Shown: positions 1-10,903 of the stretch, piece by piece | Layout: every line of letters starts with the position of its first letter | Position numbering within the stretch: the stretch's first letter is position 1 | NCBI GenBank assembly: GCA_023362775.1 | Contig: JALMGJ010000006.1 | Coordinates: 55,266,501 to 55,330,500, forward strand | Direction of reading: 5' to 3' | DNA length: 64,000 nucleotides | From: Charina bottae | Taxonomy: Eukaryota; Chordata; Lepidosauria; Squamata; Charinaidae | Notes under the pieces: model-generated | What the model saw: only the letters and a program-made list of their open reading frames with translations | Databases searched by the model: none | Told to the model about the DNA's origin: nothing | Made by a program: the position numbers and the translations under genes

Positions 1-2187
1 AGATGGAGAAGCTCTATACAATCAGCAAAAACAAGACCTGGAGCTGACTGTGGTTCAGATCATGAGCTTCTTATTGCAAAATTTAGGCTTAAATTGAAGA
101 ATGTAGAGAAAACCACTAGACCAATCAGGTATGACCTAAATCATATCCCTTATGAATATACAGTGGAAGTGAGGAATAGATTTAAAGGATTAGATCTGGT
201 AGACAGAGTGCCTGAAGAACTATGGATGGAGGTTCGTAACATTGTACAGGAGGCAGCAACTAAAACCATCCCAAAGAAAAAGAAATGCAAGAAAGCAAAG
301 TGGCTGACTGATGAGGCTTTACAAATAGCTGAGGAAAAAAGGGAAGCAAAAGGCAAGGGAGAAAGGGAAAGATATAAACAACTGAATGCAGAATTCCAGA
401 GAATAGCAAGGAGAGATAAGAAGGCCTTCTTAAATGAACAATGCAAAGAAATCGAGGAAAACAATAGAATGGGGAAGACTAGAGATCTCTTCAAGAAAAT
501 CGGAGATATCAAGGGAACATTTTGTGCAAAGATGGGCATGATAAAGGACAAAAAAGGCAGGGACCTAACAGAAGCAGAAGAGATTAAGAAGAGGTGGCAA
601 GAATACACAGAAGAACTATACAAGAAAGATCTTAATATCCCTGATAAATACGATGGTGTGGTCACTGACCTTGAGCCGGACATCCTAGAGAGTGAAGTCA
701 AGTGGGCCTTAGGAAGCATTACTAACAACAAAGCTAGCGGAGAAGACAGTATCCCAGCTGAGCTATTTAAAATCCTAAAAGATGATGCTGTTAAAGTGCT
801 GCACTCAATATGCCAACAAATTTGGAAAACTCAACAGTGGCCACAGGATTGGAAAAGGTCAGTTTACGTTCCAATTCCAAAGAAAGGCAATGCCAAAGAA
901 TGTTCAAACTACCGTACAATTGCACTCATTTCACATGCCAGCAAGGTTATGCTCAAAATCCTACAAGCTAGGCTTCAGCAGCATGTGAACCGAGAACTAC
1001 CAGAAGTGCAAGCTGGGTTTCGAAGAGGCAGAGGAACTAGAGATCAGATTGCCAACATTCGCTGGATCATGGAAAAAGCAAGAGAGTTCCAGAAAAACAT
1101 CTACTTCTGCTTCATTGACTACGCTAAAGCCTTTGATTGTATGGATCACAACAAACTGTGGCAAATTCTTAAAGAGATGGGAGTACCAGACCACCTTACC
1201 TGTCTCCTGAGAAACCTGTATGTGGGTCAAGAAGCAACAGTTAGAACCGGACATGGAACAACCGACTGGTTCAAAATTGGGAAAGGAGTACGACAAGGCT
1301 GTATATTATCACCCTGCTTATTTAACTTATATGCAGAGTACATCATGAGAAATGCCGGGCTGGATGAATCACAAGCCGGAGTTAAGATTGCCGGGAAAAA
1401 TATCAACAACCTCAGATATGCAGACGATACCACCCTAATGGCAGAAAGTGAAGAGGAACTAAAGAGCCTCTTGATGAGGGTGAAAGAGGAGAGTGCAAAA
1501 GCTGGCTTGAAACTCAACATTAAAAAAACCCAGATCATGGCATCTGGTCCCATCACTTCCTGGCAAATAGAAGGGGAAGAAATGGAAGCAGTGACAGATT
1601 TCATTTTCTTGGGCTCCAAGATCACCGCAGACGGTGACTGCAGCCATGAAATTAAAAGACGCTTGCTCCTTGGAAGGAAAGCTATGGCAAACCTAGACAG
1701 CATATTAAAAAGCAGAGACATCACCTTGCCGACAAAGGTCCGTATAGTTAAAGCTATGGTTTTTCCAGTAGCAATGTATGGCTGTGAGAGTTGGACCATA
1801 AGGAAGGCTGAGCGCCGAAGAATTGATGCTTTCGAGCTGTGGTGCTGGAGAAGACTCTTGAGAGTCCCTTGGACTGCAAGGAGGTCAAACCAGTCAATCC
1901 TAAAGGAAATCAACCCTGACTGCTCATTGGAAGGACAGATGCTGAAGCTGAAGCTCAAATACTTTGGCCACCTAATGAGAAGAGAGGACTCACTGGAAAA
2001 GACCCTGATGCTGGGAAAGACTGAGGGCAAAAGGAGAAGGGGACGGCAGAGGATGAGATGGTTAGATAGCATCACCGATGTAATGAACATGAATTTGAGT
2101 AAACTCCGAGAGACAGTGGAGGACAGGAAGGCCTGGCGTGCTATGGTCCATGAGGTCACGAAGAGTCGGACACGACTGAACGACTGA
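1..2187 (+). CDS. BovB (RTE clade) LINE reverse transcriptase, partial at the 5' side
   Basis: This is the C-terminal part of the single long protein of a BovB non-LTR retrotransposon. The frame is open from base 1 of the window to the TGA at 2185-2187, so the real start lies outside. The first residues carry the SDHELL motif, the last catalytic block of the APE-type endonuclease (about 55-72). The reverse transcriptase follows: FIDYAKAFD (from 1111) is palm motif A, GVRQGCILSP is motif B, and YADD (1417-1428) is the catalytic motif C. The C-terminal end matches the arginine-rich BovB tail that ends in TRLND. No frameshift or stop interrupts about 728 codons, which is unusual for a LINE copy and points to recent insertion. 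Family assignment rests on recognising the protein; activity is not shown, because the 5' part is not visible. Confidence 0.93.
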   Translation, partial: RWRSSIQSAKTRPGADCGSDHELLIAKFRLKLKNVEKTTRPIRYDLNHIPYEYTVEVRNRFKGLDLVDRVPEELWMEVRNIVQEAATKTIPKKKKCKKAKWLTDEALQIAEEKREAKGKGERERYKQLNAEFQRIARRDKKAFLNEQCKEIEENNRMGKTRDLFKKIGDIKGTFCAKMGMIKDKKGRDLTEAEEIKKRWQEYTEELYKKDLNIPDKYDGVVTDLEPDILESEVKWALGSITNNKASGEDSIPAELFKILKDDAVKVLHSICQQIWKTQQWPQDWKRSVYVPIPKKGNAKECSNYRTIALISHASKVMLKILQARLQQHVNRELPEVQAGFRRGRGTRDQIANIRWIMEKAREFQKNIYFCFIDYAKAFDCMDHNKLWQILKEMGVPDHLTCLLRNLYVGQEATVRTGHGTTDWFKIGKGVRQGCILSPCLFNLYAEYIMRNAGLDESQAGVKIAGKNINNLRYADDTTLMAESEEELKSLLMRVKEESAKAGLKLNIKKTQIMASGPITSWQIEGEEMEAVTDFIFLGSKITADGDCSHEIKRRLLLGRKAMANLDSILKSRDITLPTKVRIVKAMVFPVAMYGCESWTIRKAERRRIDAFELWCWRRLLRVPWTARRSNQSILKEINPDCSLEGQMLKLKLKYFGHLMRREDSLEKTLMLGKTEGKRRRGRQRMRWLDSITDVMNMNLSKLRETVEDRKAWRAMVHEVTKSRTRLND

Positions 2188-2201
2188 ACAACAACAACAA
2201 A
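1..2201 (+). mobile_element. BovB LINE 3' portion with (ACA)n tail
   Basis: The element runs in from the left edge and ends after the stop codon with a short ACA-repeat tail at 2188-2201, the simple-repeat ending usual for RTE/BovB elements. There is almost no 3' UTR. The last coding stretch contains GTCGGACACGACTG, which the SINEs at 28585-28929, 50511-50845 and 60091-60342 share in slightly changed form. That suggests BovB is the machinery that mobilises them. The target-site duplication cannot be checked because the 5' end is outside the window. Confidence 0.9.
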
Positions 2202-2823
2202 GATATTGCTCTTTGTAGGTAAAATACCATGTAATTCAGTAGTATAATATTGGACTTCACTGTTGAATATAATTAAAGATTCCAAGATGTAAAGGACTTT
2301 ATTCCTAGCAAACCTGAAAGCTGAACTTGTGTTATATATATACACAGAAAAAAAGAGAAAGATTGTACTTAATGATTACTTCAACAGCATAATTCAAACT
2401 AAACTGAGAAACATTAAATTCAGGGGGAAACTGTCTCTAAGGAGATATGACATGCTGAAAAGCCTTGGGAGACAGTCCTATATCCATTGTTTAATCTGCT
2501 TATTTCTAATTCTATGAGCCTTTCCACATTTATGTTTATTTTTGTTGATTCAGTGCATTGACGGTCCTGTTTCCAGCAGATACTGTAATTACCTTTGGTT
2601 TATTTCCATCCCATCTGCCAATCACTTCCTTTCTTCCTTATTGATATTGATTTTTGAAATGCAGACCTAGCTTTAATATTCCAAAAATACTAATGGAGTC
2701 ATAACTCATCTTTCATTAGTAAACAGATTATGGGTTTCTAACTCAGTTTCCTTTCCTTGTTAATAATAATAGCCAAAGGCAATACAGTTAAAATGTAAGC
2801 AGGCTCCTTTCAGATCCCACTGC
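2202..2823. other. Intergenic, no recognised feature
   Basis: AT-rich unique-looking DNA between the BovB tail and the GGA array. I see no exon with splice signals, no RNA gene and no recognisable repeat. Confidence 0.6.
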
Positions 2824-2916
2824 GAGGAGGAGGAGGAGGAGGAGGAGGAGGAGGAGGAGGAGGAGGAGGAGGAGGAGGAGGAGGAGGAGGAGGAGGAGGA
2901 GGAGGAGGAGGAGGAG
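2824..2916. repeat. (GGA)n trinucleotide microsatellite
   Basis: About 31 uninterrupted GGA/GAG units. A long array this pure is likely polymorphic in length. On the minus strand it reads as poly-leucine in one frame, which is an artefact and not a gene. Confidence 0.97.
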
Positions 2917-3630
2917 ACATACAGTATAAAGTCCCTCATCTTGTTTCCATGTGAAAAGAGACCCTGGGCAGGTGGCTGGTTGAAGATCAGAGGCTGCCTT
3001 TACCAAGTCAGCAAGGGCAAATTATTCACACTGACATGAACTGGCAGTACAAAGCATTTTAAAAACAATTAAAAACCTTTTCCTCACCCTGTTTCAAACA
3101 ATTTGAATTTCTGTTAGCTGAGATGTAGATCCCATACATCTCACTGGGCCACCTTCTCATCTCTCATCACGGGTATGAATTCCTTTTTGCACATCACTGT
3201 AGTTTTGTAATATGTTGAAGTAATCTTCAAGGAAGTTTGTGTGTGTGTGTATTCACAATTCCCTTGAATCTGGAGTTGTAGGGCAACCATATTCATTATT
3301 CTACAGAAAACCTTCTATCTGAAGCACTATTCAATCCAAGCCTCATTTAACGAATCAGAGAAAGTGGGATGGGGCCTTGCTTTTTCTCCAGGGGCATCCA
3401 TGGGAGGGGGTGTCAAAAAAGTCAAGATGGAAGCTGTGACTGCATGATCAAAGCCCAGCTCCTTTTTACATGTGTTGCTTTGATTGTGCAGTTGTGGCCA
3501 CCAGCTTGACTTATTTGCCCCTCCATAGTTGTCTCTATTTTTCTTATCACCAGATAGAACCAGGACAGCAGACCAAACAGGCTCTTTGGCAGCAGGATTT
3601 CTCTCTACTTCCTTAGAAGTACTTCTTCTT
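2917..3630. other. Intergenic, only a short GT run
   Basis: Unique-looking sequence with a short GT run near 3238-3250. No coding evidence was found. Confidence 0.55.
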
Positions 3631-4013
3631 CAGTGTTTCTTAATTTTTTTGCTCTCAGGACCCCTTCCCACCTTTAAAAACTATGGAGGACCCCAAAAGA
3701 CCCCCTTTGTTTGTATGGGTTATATTTATCGATATTTGCCGTACTAAAAATTAAAATGGATGCATTTGTAGAATATTTATTTATTTATTGAATCATGTAA
3801 AAAGAACAATATTAGACCCATTCAATATTAACATAAATAAAATATTTTTCATGAAAAAATCCTATATTTTTTAACAAATAAAAATAATAATGTTCAATAT
3901 CTGACATTGTTTTAACTATGTTCAATATCTGGCAAATAATTTTGATTTTGAGGACTCCTGAGAGGGTGTTGGGGACCCCCAGAGGTCCTCAGACCACACT
4001 TTAAGAAACACTG
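3631..4013. mobile_element. hAT-type DNA transposon remnant, non-autonomous
   Basis: It starts with CAGTGTTTCTTAA and ends with TTAAGAAACACTG, perfect 13-bp terminal inverted repeats of the hAT type. Near both ends the sequence speaks of 'GGACCCC' blocks in opposite orientation, so sub-terminal inverted similarity extends inward. The interior is AT-rich and non-coding. No clean 8-bp target duplication is seen, so the flanks have mutated or the ends are slightly shifted. The type call rests on the termini. Confidence 0.75.
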
Positions 4014-4049
4014 ATTTAAGGTATAGTAACTATTTCTGAGTGTTTAGCC

Positions 4050-4245
4050 CAGAGCTTTCCAAACTGTGTGTAGGGACACGTTAGTGTGTCGGCTGCAGCG
4101 TATGGGTGTGTCAGGGCTGCTGCTGCCTCCGAGCCCTGCCAGGATTCCACGCAGGTCCTAGTGCCTGCCTTGTGCCCTGCTGTAAGAGTGTGTTGCAAAA
4201 TGATGCCCTGGTGTGTCACCAACATGAAAAGTTTGGAAAGCTCTG
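4050..4245. mobile_element. hAT MITE, short member of the CAGAGCTTTCC family
   Basis: Terminal inverted repeats CAGAGCTTTCCAAACT / AGTTTGGAAAGCTCTG flank 196 bp with no coding potential. A perfect 8-bp target duplication GTTTAGCC lies at 4042-4049 and 4246-4253, diagnostic of hAT transposition. The interior is related to the larger copy at 36052-36457 (shared CTGCTGCTGCCTCC and GTCCTAGTGCCTGCCTTGTG segments), and the termini match the element at 13739-14088. Confidence 0.93.
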
Positions 4246-4253
4246 GTTTAGCC

Positions 4254-5295
4254 ACTGAAATTAGCCTACTTTTGTCTGATTTATTATTTTTGTGATGCAT
4301 TTTCTCCTTTCTGGCAATGCACAAGTATCCACCTTATTTATATATCATGTTATATCTTCTATATCTGTTTTGCAAAACAGAACAAAAGCACTTGAATTAT
4401 GTATAAAGGGGGGGCATTTGCTACAAAAGTATTTTTATTATTAAACCCTTGAAAAATTATTACCATAGCTCATTTTATTACTTGGCTCATTTTAAATGGG
4501 GCAGTTTTAATACTCTAAGAAAAGTAATGGTTTATAGCTTAAAACTGGAGATACATCTGTATTTTTTTCCTATTAAATATGCATGCATGATTTTCAGCCC
4601 CATTTAACCAATGTGTTTTCTGAAAGACTTTACAATGGTAAATGCAACAAACCTCAGTGAGGAGAGGGTGTAATACGTAAAGCATGATTAATGGCAGTTG
4701 TAGTTCATTCTCTCTCTCTCTCTCTCAACATTTAAAATATGAAAACTAAACCAATATTGGATAGGTGTATCTCCATTGAGAGGCCATGCCTAGGCCTCAA
4801 CTCCAGAAGCTTTCCCCTTTCTCCACGCAGCTCTTGGCAGAAATGAGGGTCAAGAGTAAAACAAAGTTTAGGGAACCAAAGAAGAATCATTCCTAACAGA
4901 ATGGATGTAACTGTAACTGGACCAAATAAACGTAAGGACTCTTTTTGTACTTACTTTTGTAACCTACGTTGTCTAAGCGTGTAATTCTTTATGCTTGGGT
5001 GGGCTAAGTGTGTTAAGATCAATAACCTATGTCTCTCTAGCGTGCTCATTAATGTTATTGTTGATAAAACTCCTTTCTGTGTGTGCTTATTGCTCTGCTG
5101 CACTAAACTCTGCTCCATTCAGTGGTCCTAGCAGTCCCCTAATGGCCATCACATACATGTATGCAATATCACCATGCACATACTGTATAAAAGAGGCAGG
5201 GTTTGTTCCATATTGGTGCAATTTTGCTTTCTTCACATTGCCTCTTTTCCTATCCCCCCCCCCCTTACAGGCACCTCTGTCTAAGTTACAGGATG
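4254..5295. other. Intergenic, no recognised gene
   Basis: AT-rich sequence with a short CT microsatellite (about 4711-4727) and a C-run near 5256-5264. The 115-codon open frame at 4995-5342 shows no family resemblance and overlaps repeat DNA. Confidence 0.5.
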
Positions 5296-5502
5296 GTAGA
5301 TTCCAACTGAATCTTAGAAAAAATCTACTGATAGCAGTTTGAACCAATTAGCCAGAGAGATAGTGGTCTCCTCTTCATCCACTGCATTTAAATGGAGGTT
5401 AGATAGTGTAGCCATCCTTCAGACATGCATTGATTTTAATCCCTGCAGTGACTAGGGGTTTGGACTTTATGGCCTAAATGTCCCTTCTAACTCTATGATT
5501 AT
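5296..5502 (+). mobile_element. CR1 LINE 3' end, 5'-truncated
   Basis: The stretch reads like the CR1 3' terminal region: a 'cttagaaaaa..ctactgat' block, then 'ggttagat..ccatc', and finally 'ggggtttggact..atggcc' with 'cccttctaactctatgatt' at the very end. The ATGATT-type terminus is the usual CR1 3' end. It is diverged and short, as most CR1 copies are. Boundaries are approximate at the 5' side. Confidence 0.8.
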
Positions 5503-8500
5503 CCCTGCCTTCCTTGAGGGCCTTTTGTCTCTCTGGATTTCCATGTAGCTTTGACGTTTGGTACCCGTGCCTTGAATCATTATATACTCAAAGTTCTGCT
5601 GTGATGGATACTGAGAAGCAACCTGCTTTAAATTTATTTATTTATTTATTTATTTATTTACTTACTTACTTACTTACATCCACATATGCTGTAGATTCAT
5701 ATGAATCATTTTTTCTTTCCACATAGTTTTATAACTTGGATGGTATTATCATCAGAATCATAGTAGTTCTTAAATTAGAAGTAAATGATGAACTGCAAGG
5801 AATATCGTGAGCTCCGGACAGCATTTCTTGCAATCTGACATACTGTAGTGTCTGTATTGCCTGTCATCAAACTATAAACTAGCAAGTATAGGAAGGCTCT
5901 TGGTTGGGGTTACCATAAACAGTCCTCTTGAATTCCTCACTAAACTCCTCTTAACCCTACAACAGGATGGGCATAAGCTAATTAATTCACTGTAATTACA
6001 AACTAACAGTGATCAAAATTAGGTAGGGATGCAACATTTAATACAGAATAGATTCCATAGCTCCCAGGCTTGCAACAAATGTCTCTTTCTACCTAAAACA
6101 AAGAAAACAGAGATTTATGTTGTTTCAAAGAAAAAATATGATTGAATTGAATTTCTGTTGAAGAATTTTAGACAGAAGCATGGTTCCTTTAGCAACTTAT
6201 TTCCCAGTACAGCTGCCGTATCCTATTGAGTTCAGTACAGTTTTCTGGTAAATTGGGATAGTCAGTCTCCATTGGCTGGGTTACACATAGCCTCTTGACT
6301 ATGCAGTTTTTGCAGCCCCTGAAGCTCCTTCCAATCACACTGTCAGTTTTTCTTGGCAGACTTATCAAATTTTTGCACCTGGTTCCCCACCATTTTGAGA
6401 AGGAAAAGACACCTCCCAAAGACCCCAAAAAAATGCTTAGCAAAATTAAAAGGGCAACAAATCCATCCCACCAGCCCCAGTAAACACAGAACATTCCAGT
6501 CCCACCCGTACCTGTGACGTGGCCCCATCTTTTTCATTACCAACCTCCCTTTCCACAAGAAAACCTTCCATTCCAAGGTTGAAAAAGAAGATGGAAGGAG
6601 AAAGGGACATGCTGGAATGCACTGGAGGAGGCCATTATCTTCTGACTCAACTCCAGAAAGAATTTACAAAGACTTTGGAAGAGATGTTTCTCAATCTGCA
6701 GGAGCATGAACAAAGCCACTCTTTTCTGGTGCTTAAAGAAGCCACAGCTTTTGAAAGACTCATTCAACTGCTTCAAAGCTGCTCTTAGTTGTCTCCTCAC
6801 ATACAGTATGTGCACCTGCAGCCACCTTGCTTCACATGGAAGAAAACAAAGAGAAATTACTCCAGATGCTCACACATCAGGAGCAGTTTCTGAAGCAGTT
6901 AAGCAAGCTCTTTAATTAGAGTGGTTGCTTTAATAATTTTAAAAAAAAAAGCTCCATTTATATTTCCATGTGTTGTGAAACAACTCTTTTGAAGGAAGCC
7001 TTGGAGCTGGAAGTACTTGTTTCTCTCAGATTCAAAGCAATTGAGAGAAAACGATTAGAAAGGAATAACTCATGAATGGGTCAGTGGATAACCCTCTAAC
7101 TTTTGCCCCAGCCATTACAAGTCTTCTTCAATAACAATTTCTCCACTACATACTTTTATCTCCTTAAATTGGTCTGATAGATCCTGGTTTTCTCATTTGT
7201 AATATTAATTTTCAATAATCAAAGTGTTTATGTTAGTCTACTGAACAAAAAAGGTATGTACTTGACTTTTTTGAATCCTTGGAACAATTTAATATTTGTG
7301 AATTATATTTAACTGTATTTTTTATTGGTAAATATTCAAATTAGACTACATTGTTTGAAGAACAGTACAATTTAAACGGCTTTGAATAACTTGACTCAGT
7401 ACCTCCCAAAATAAGTCATGGTGTCATAATTTTTATTTATTTATTTATTTATTACTTATTATTTAATTTATCCCCGCCCATTTCCCCGAATAGGGGACAA
7501 TTTGCTATTGTCTTGAAAATACAATCAATATTCACAGCAACATGTGCATGAAACTTGGTACAAAGGTTGGAACTAGACACTGGAAATCTCAGCTTTGAAT
7601 ATGCAGCTATTTTTTGAGGATTTGTGACCTGCTTTGCCTTTTATAAGCTATCTGGCTGCTTTATCATTAGCATTATATTTTTCTTGTTCCATTGCATGAC
7701 TGTACACTTTCCTCAATGTTGTTTGTGGAAAGCTCAAAATGTTAGACTCTTCAAGTTTAGATGACAACATTCTCTAATTCTTTAAGAACTAGAAAACATG
7801 TTGCACATTTTCTTACAGACAAGATAGCAAGAAACGTAGAAAGCTATCTTGTGCCAAGTTAGACCACTGTTCTATCTAGTATGATAGCAGTTACAATAGA
7901 GGTAAACAAACTTGTTCTGTTTATTAGAAATGAACTATACTTCTTTGTTTAGCCTCTGAGGGCTACAGTGAATGTAACAATGACATCACTAGAGATGGGA
8001 CAGTTGGGAGAAGCTGGAGGCTTGGGTACTCATAAGCAATAGGGTTACCAGAAATCAGCAGTTTGTTGCTAATTTTTAATGGTACTATCCTGTGGAATTC
8101 TGGGACCTGCTAAAGTCGGACTGTGAACTGCATGTGGCTCATAAGCCACTGACTGCTCACTCTTACTCTAAATTAGCATTGGTTCCCAGGCTTTCAGGCA
8201 GCATGATTTCTCAATCTTCTATTTGCATACGCTCTGCCTCTGGCGCTTGGCTTCTCCTATAAGTCAGAGTGTGGTGTAGCTAAATAGAGAAATTTTCTCT
8301 TTGTGAATCACATCGTGAAGGCATTGGTAGTTCTAGCTATCATCTGTAATCTATCTATAATCTGTCTGTCTGTCTGTCTGTCTATCCAATGTACTGTAGA
8401 TGTGCAAGTGGCTGAGAGGGAGGAGTACTTTTTAGCTCAGAACAGAGACATTGCTAGCATAGTCCCGGTTGTTGCTAAAGCACCTTTGTTGAATTTCTTA

Positions 8501-8607
8501 AAAGAGGTGGCACATATAGTCGTCATCATATTTAATAAATGATAGGAATTCTGTTCATTTCCTGAGTAGTCTGGCGTCTTCCTTCTAGCAAGACTCCTTG
8601 TGGCTTT
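5503..8607. other. Intergenic with minor simple repeats and an old L2/CR1-type tail
   Basis: No gene is recognised. It holds a (TTTA)n/(TTAC)n compound microsatellite at about 5634-5677, a short (CTGT)n run at about 8360-8384, and at about 7425-7500 a TTTA-repeat followed by a 'ccccgccca..ggggac' block. The last looks like an L2/CR1 3' tail on the minus strand. The small frames at 6189-6915 overlap on both strands and have no recognisable domain. Confidence 0.5.
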
Positions 8608-8625
8608 GAAAACAACATAACAATA

Positions 8626-10885
8626 GAGGACTCCAGGCTTGGCTGCCAGCTCGACCAGTCAGATTTCTCAGAACTGACTGAATTTCCCTTGCTTGCGTGG
8701 ATTGCAGAAGTTGTGGTCCACTGAAGTTTTTTTTCCCCTGGAGAAGGGGAGACCAGAAGATTACTCGTGGGGCCATTGGGATTGCCTACCCTTGTTTTTT
8801 CTGTAGTTTTCCACCGCGGAAGGAACAGGGTAAGTGCAAGGCAATGGCCGAGATATATCAGGCTCTCGCAGGGGAAACAAGTCTCTTTGAAGAGACACAA
8901 GAGCGCCCAGCCGCTTTTAGATCACTTTAGGAATGTTTTTTTTAGATTAAAATATTTTTGAAATCTAAGATCTATTTTTTGGACTTTGTTGAAAATGTTG
9001 GCTAACTTTGTGCTTTCTTTGCTATAACTGATTCTGGTGGAAGTTTGATGGACTCTATATTTGCAACATAATGAAACGTCTGCATTTTTTTTTTTTACTT
9101 CTCTTTTGTATTAGAGGGATTTAAGAGACTCTGTTTGTAATTCTTCGCTTGATAAACTAAATGACTATTCATTTTTTGAGAAACACTTTGTTTGGATTAA
9201 GCAGCTTGCAGCTTGAAGAACGAAAGCTCGCAGTTTGAAGAATAAAAACACAGGGTAACGTGTTTTTTTCCTTGTCGTCTTTTTCTACATCCTCCCTGGT
9301 TGGATTTTGCTTCATTTGGAATATATTTTTTATTTCTCCTTCTATAAACTGTTTAAAATATTATTCTCTCCTGTATTTTGGATTATTGGAACTTTCTTTT
9401 TTCTTTTGACTTTAAAAAAAAAAACAACAACAACGACGTTCTGCTTAATAGATTCTGCTGGTAGTATTCCATGGACAGATTACATGATTATTGTTTTGAC
9501 TAGAAGGGTTGTTGTTTTAATTTGAAGGACACAGGAAAGATGGCTTTCCAACTTGTACCTGAGGAGCTCAGAAGAGAGATTACTGAGGCTTTTTCAAATA
9601 TTCAAAGGTCGTTGGAATTACTGTTCGTAACTCTGCAAAACAGAGAGAAAGAACAGAGAACAGAAACGGAGACAGAAAGGAAAAATGTTTTTCAAGTGGA
9701 GGAGAAACAGAAGGAGGAAATTTTGAGTATATTAGTTCAGAAGAACATTCTGAAGGCTTTACACTACAATCTTGGTATAGATATGTTGTGGCAGTGGAGA
9801 CAGAGTGAAAATATGGGTGCACAGTTGGATGGATGTTGTGAAATATGTGGAAAGGGAGAGAAGGTTGCTCTGATATTCTATATGAGATATAGAAAAGAGC
9901 AGGCTGTATATTGCGAATCTCCCACAGTGTATTGTGATTTTGGCATAACCTAAACAGAAGATATGAGAAACTGTATGGATATAAAGGTTAATGAAAAAAT
10001 ATGGACTTGAATTGTTATGAGAAACTGTATGGATATATAAAAAGTGATATTCTAAATGTAAGATGCTAAATACAAACACAAGTTGATATTATAGAATATT
10101 GTTTTCCTTAGAGATATATTTATGAGAAGATAATGATATGATGGAATTAGAATGATGGTTACTACAGGATGATATATATCAATATGTATTGTATGAATAT
10201 TATAAGAATTGATATATTAGCTATTAGGTTAAGTGATACGATAGATTATGCATTTAGTTTAAATGGACACTACTACAAGGAATGGAAATTACAGATGGAT
10301 AATTGAGATTCAAGAATTCCTTTTTTATGGAGATATATATATATATTAGAATTAAATTATAGAAATATATATGTATGAACACTATAAGAATTGCTAAATT
10401 ATGTATTAAGTTACATAACATGTTAGGTTATGAGTCATAATATGAATAGAATATATTGTAGTTTATTAGAAGTAAATAAGGCTTTTATTTGTTATACTAA
10501 TTGGTCTTTATTGAAGATATAAATATGTAGTAATGAACATTCAACATTTAACTACTACTTCAAGGAGTGGAAGCCAAAGATGGATTATTGGGAGACAGTA
10601 AGATGAAGGTTAGAAGATTGGATTAAAGAAATCAAAAGGCATATGACAAAGAAAAGTTCCTGTATACTGTATGAAGTACTAACATTTAAAATCAATTGTT
10701 GTACTTTAAGTTCAAAGATAGATTGGAGGACATCTATTTTCTATATTTTCTTTGCTTATTATTTCTTGACTTCACTTTTTCTTTATCTTTTTCTTATTTT
10801 GTATTTCTGTTTCTATTTCTTTTTCTACTTTAAATTTTATTATGTATTGTAAAACTTAATAAAATTTAATAAAAAAAAAAAAAAA
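8626..10885 (+). mobile_element. 2.26-kb poly(A) retroposon, probably an internally deleted L1
   Basis: The insertion is bounded by a perfect 18-bp target duplication, GAAAACAACATAACAATA, at 8608-8625 and 10886-10903, and ends in a 15-base A run preceded by two AATAAA hexamers. That is the signature of L1-type target-primed insertion. The 5' part (8626-9520) is UTR-like. A 143-codon frame (9522-9953) starts with a helix-rich Glu/Lys segment like the N-terminal coiled coil of an L1 ORF1 protein. There is no reverse transcriptase. Near the 3' end two diverged copies of a short peptide-coding block occur (10268-10306 and 10553-10606; the second reads YYFKEWKPKMDYWETVR then stop). They resemble the last residues of an L1 ORF2. 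Alternatives: a HAL1-like family or a retrocopy of a noncoding RNA. Confidence 0.72.
9522..9953 (+). CDS. Short ORF1-like open frame inside the 2.26-kb retroposon
   Basis: 143 codons. A second in-frame Met, seven codons in (GKMAFQL), sits after GAAAG-A and is a plausible alternative start. Residues about 10-75 are rich in Glu, Lys, Arg and Gln with spaced Leu/Ile, predicted by eye to form a helix or coiled coil. After about residue 75 the character changes (a CCEICGKGEK cluster) and no RNA-binding or C-terminal L1 ORF1 domain follows. I read it as a truncated remnant of an L1 ORF1; whether it is translated is unknown. Confidence 0.4.
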   Translation: MKDTGKMAFQLVPEELRREITEAFSNIQRSLELLFVTLQNREKEQRTETETERKNVFQVEEKQKEEILSILVQKNILKALHYNLGIDMLWQWRQSENMGAQLDGCCEICGKGEKVALIFYMRYRKEQAVYCESPTVYCDFGIT

Positions 10886-10903
10886 GAAAACAACATAACA
10901 ATA

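Noticed and set aside
150..2345. Minus-strand frames opposite the BovB reading frame, up to 372 codons
   Set aside because: Shadows of the sense-strand reverse transcriptase; no domain.
2788..3006. Minus-strand frame with a poly-leucine run
   Set aside because: It is the (GGA)n microsatellite read as CTC.
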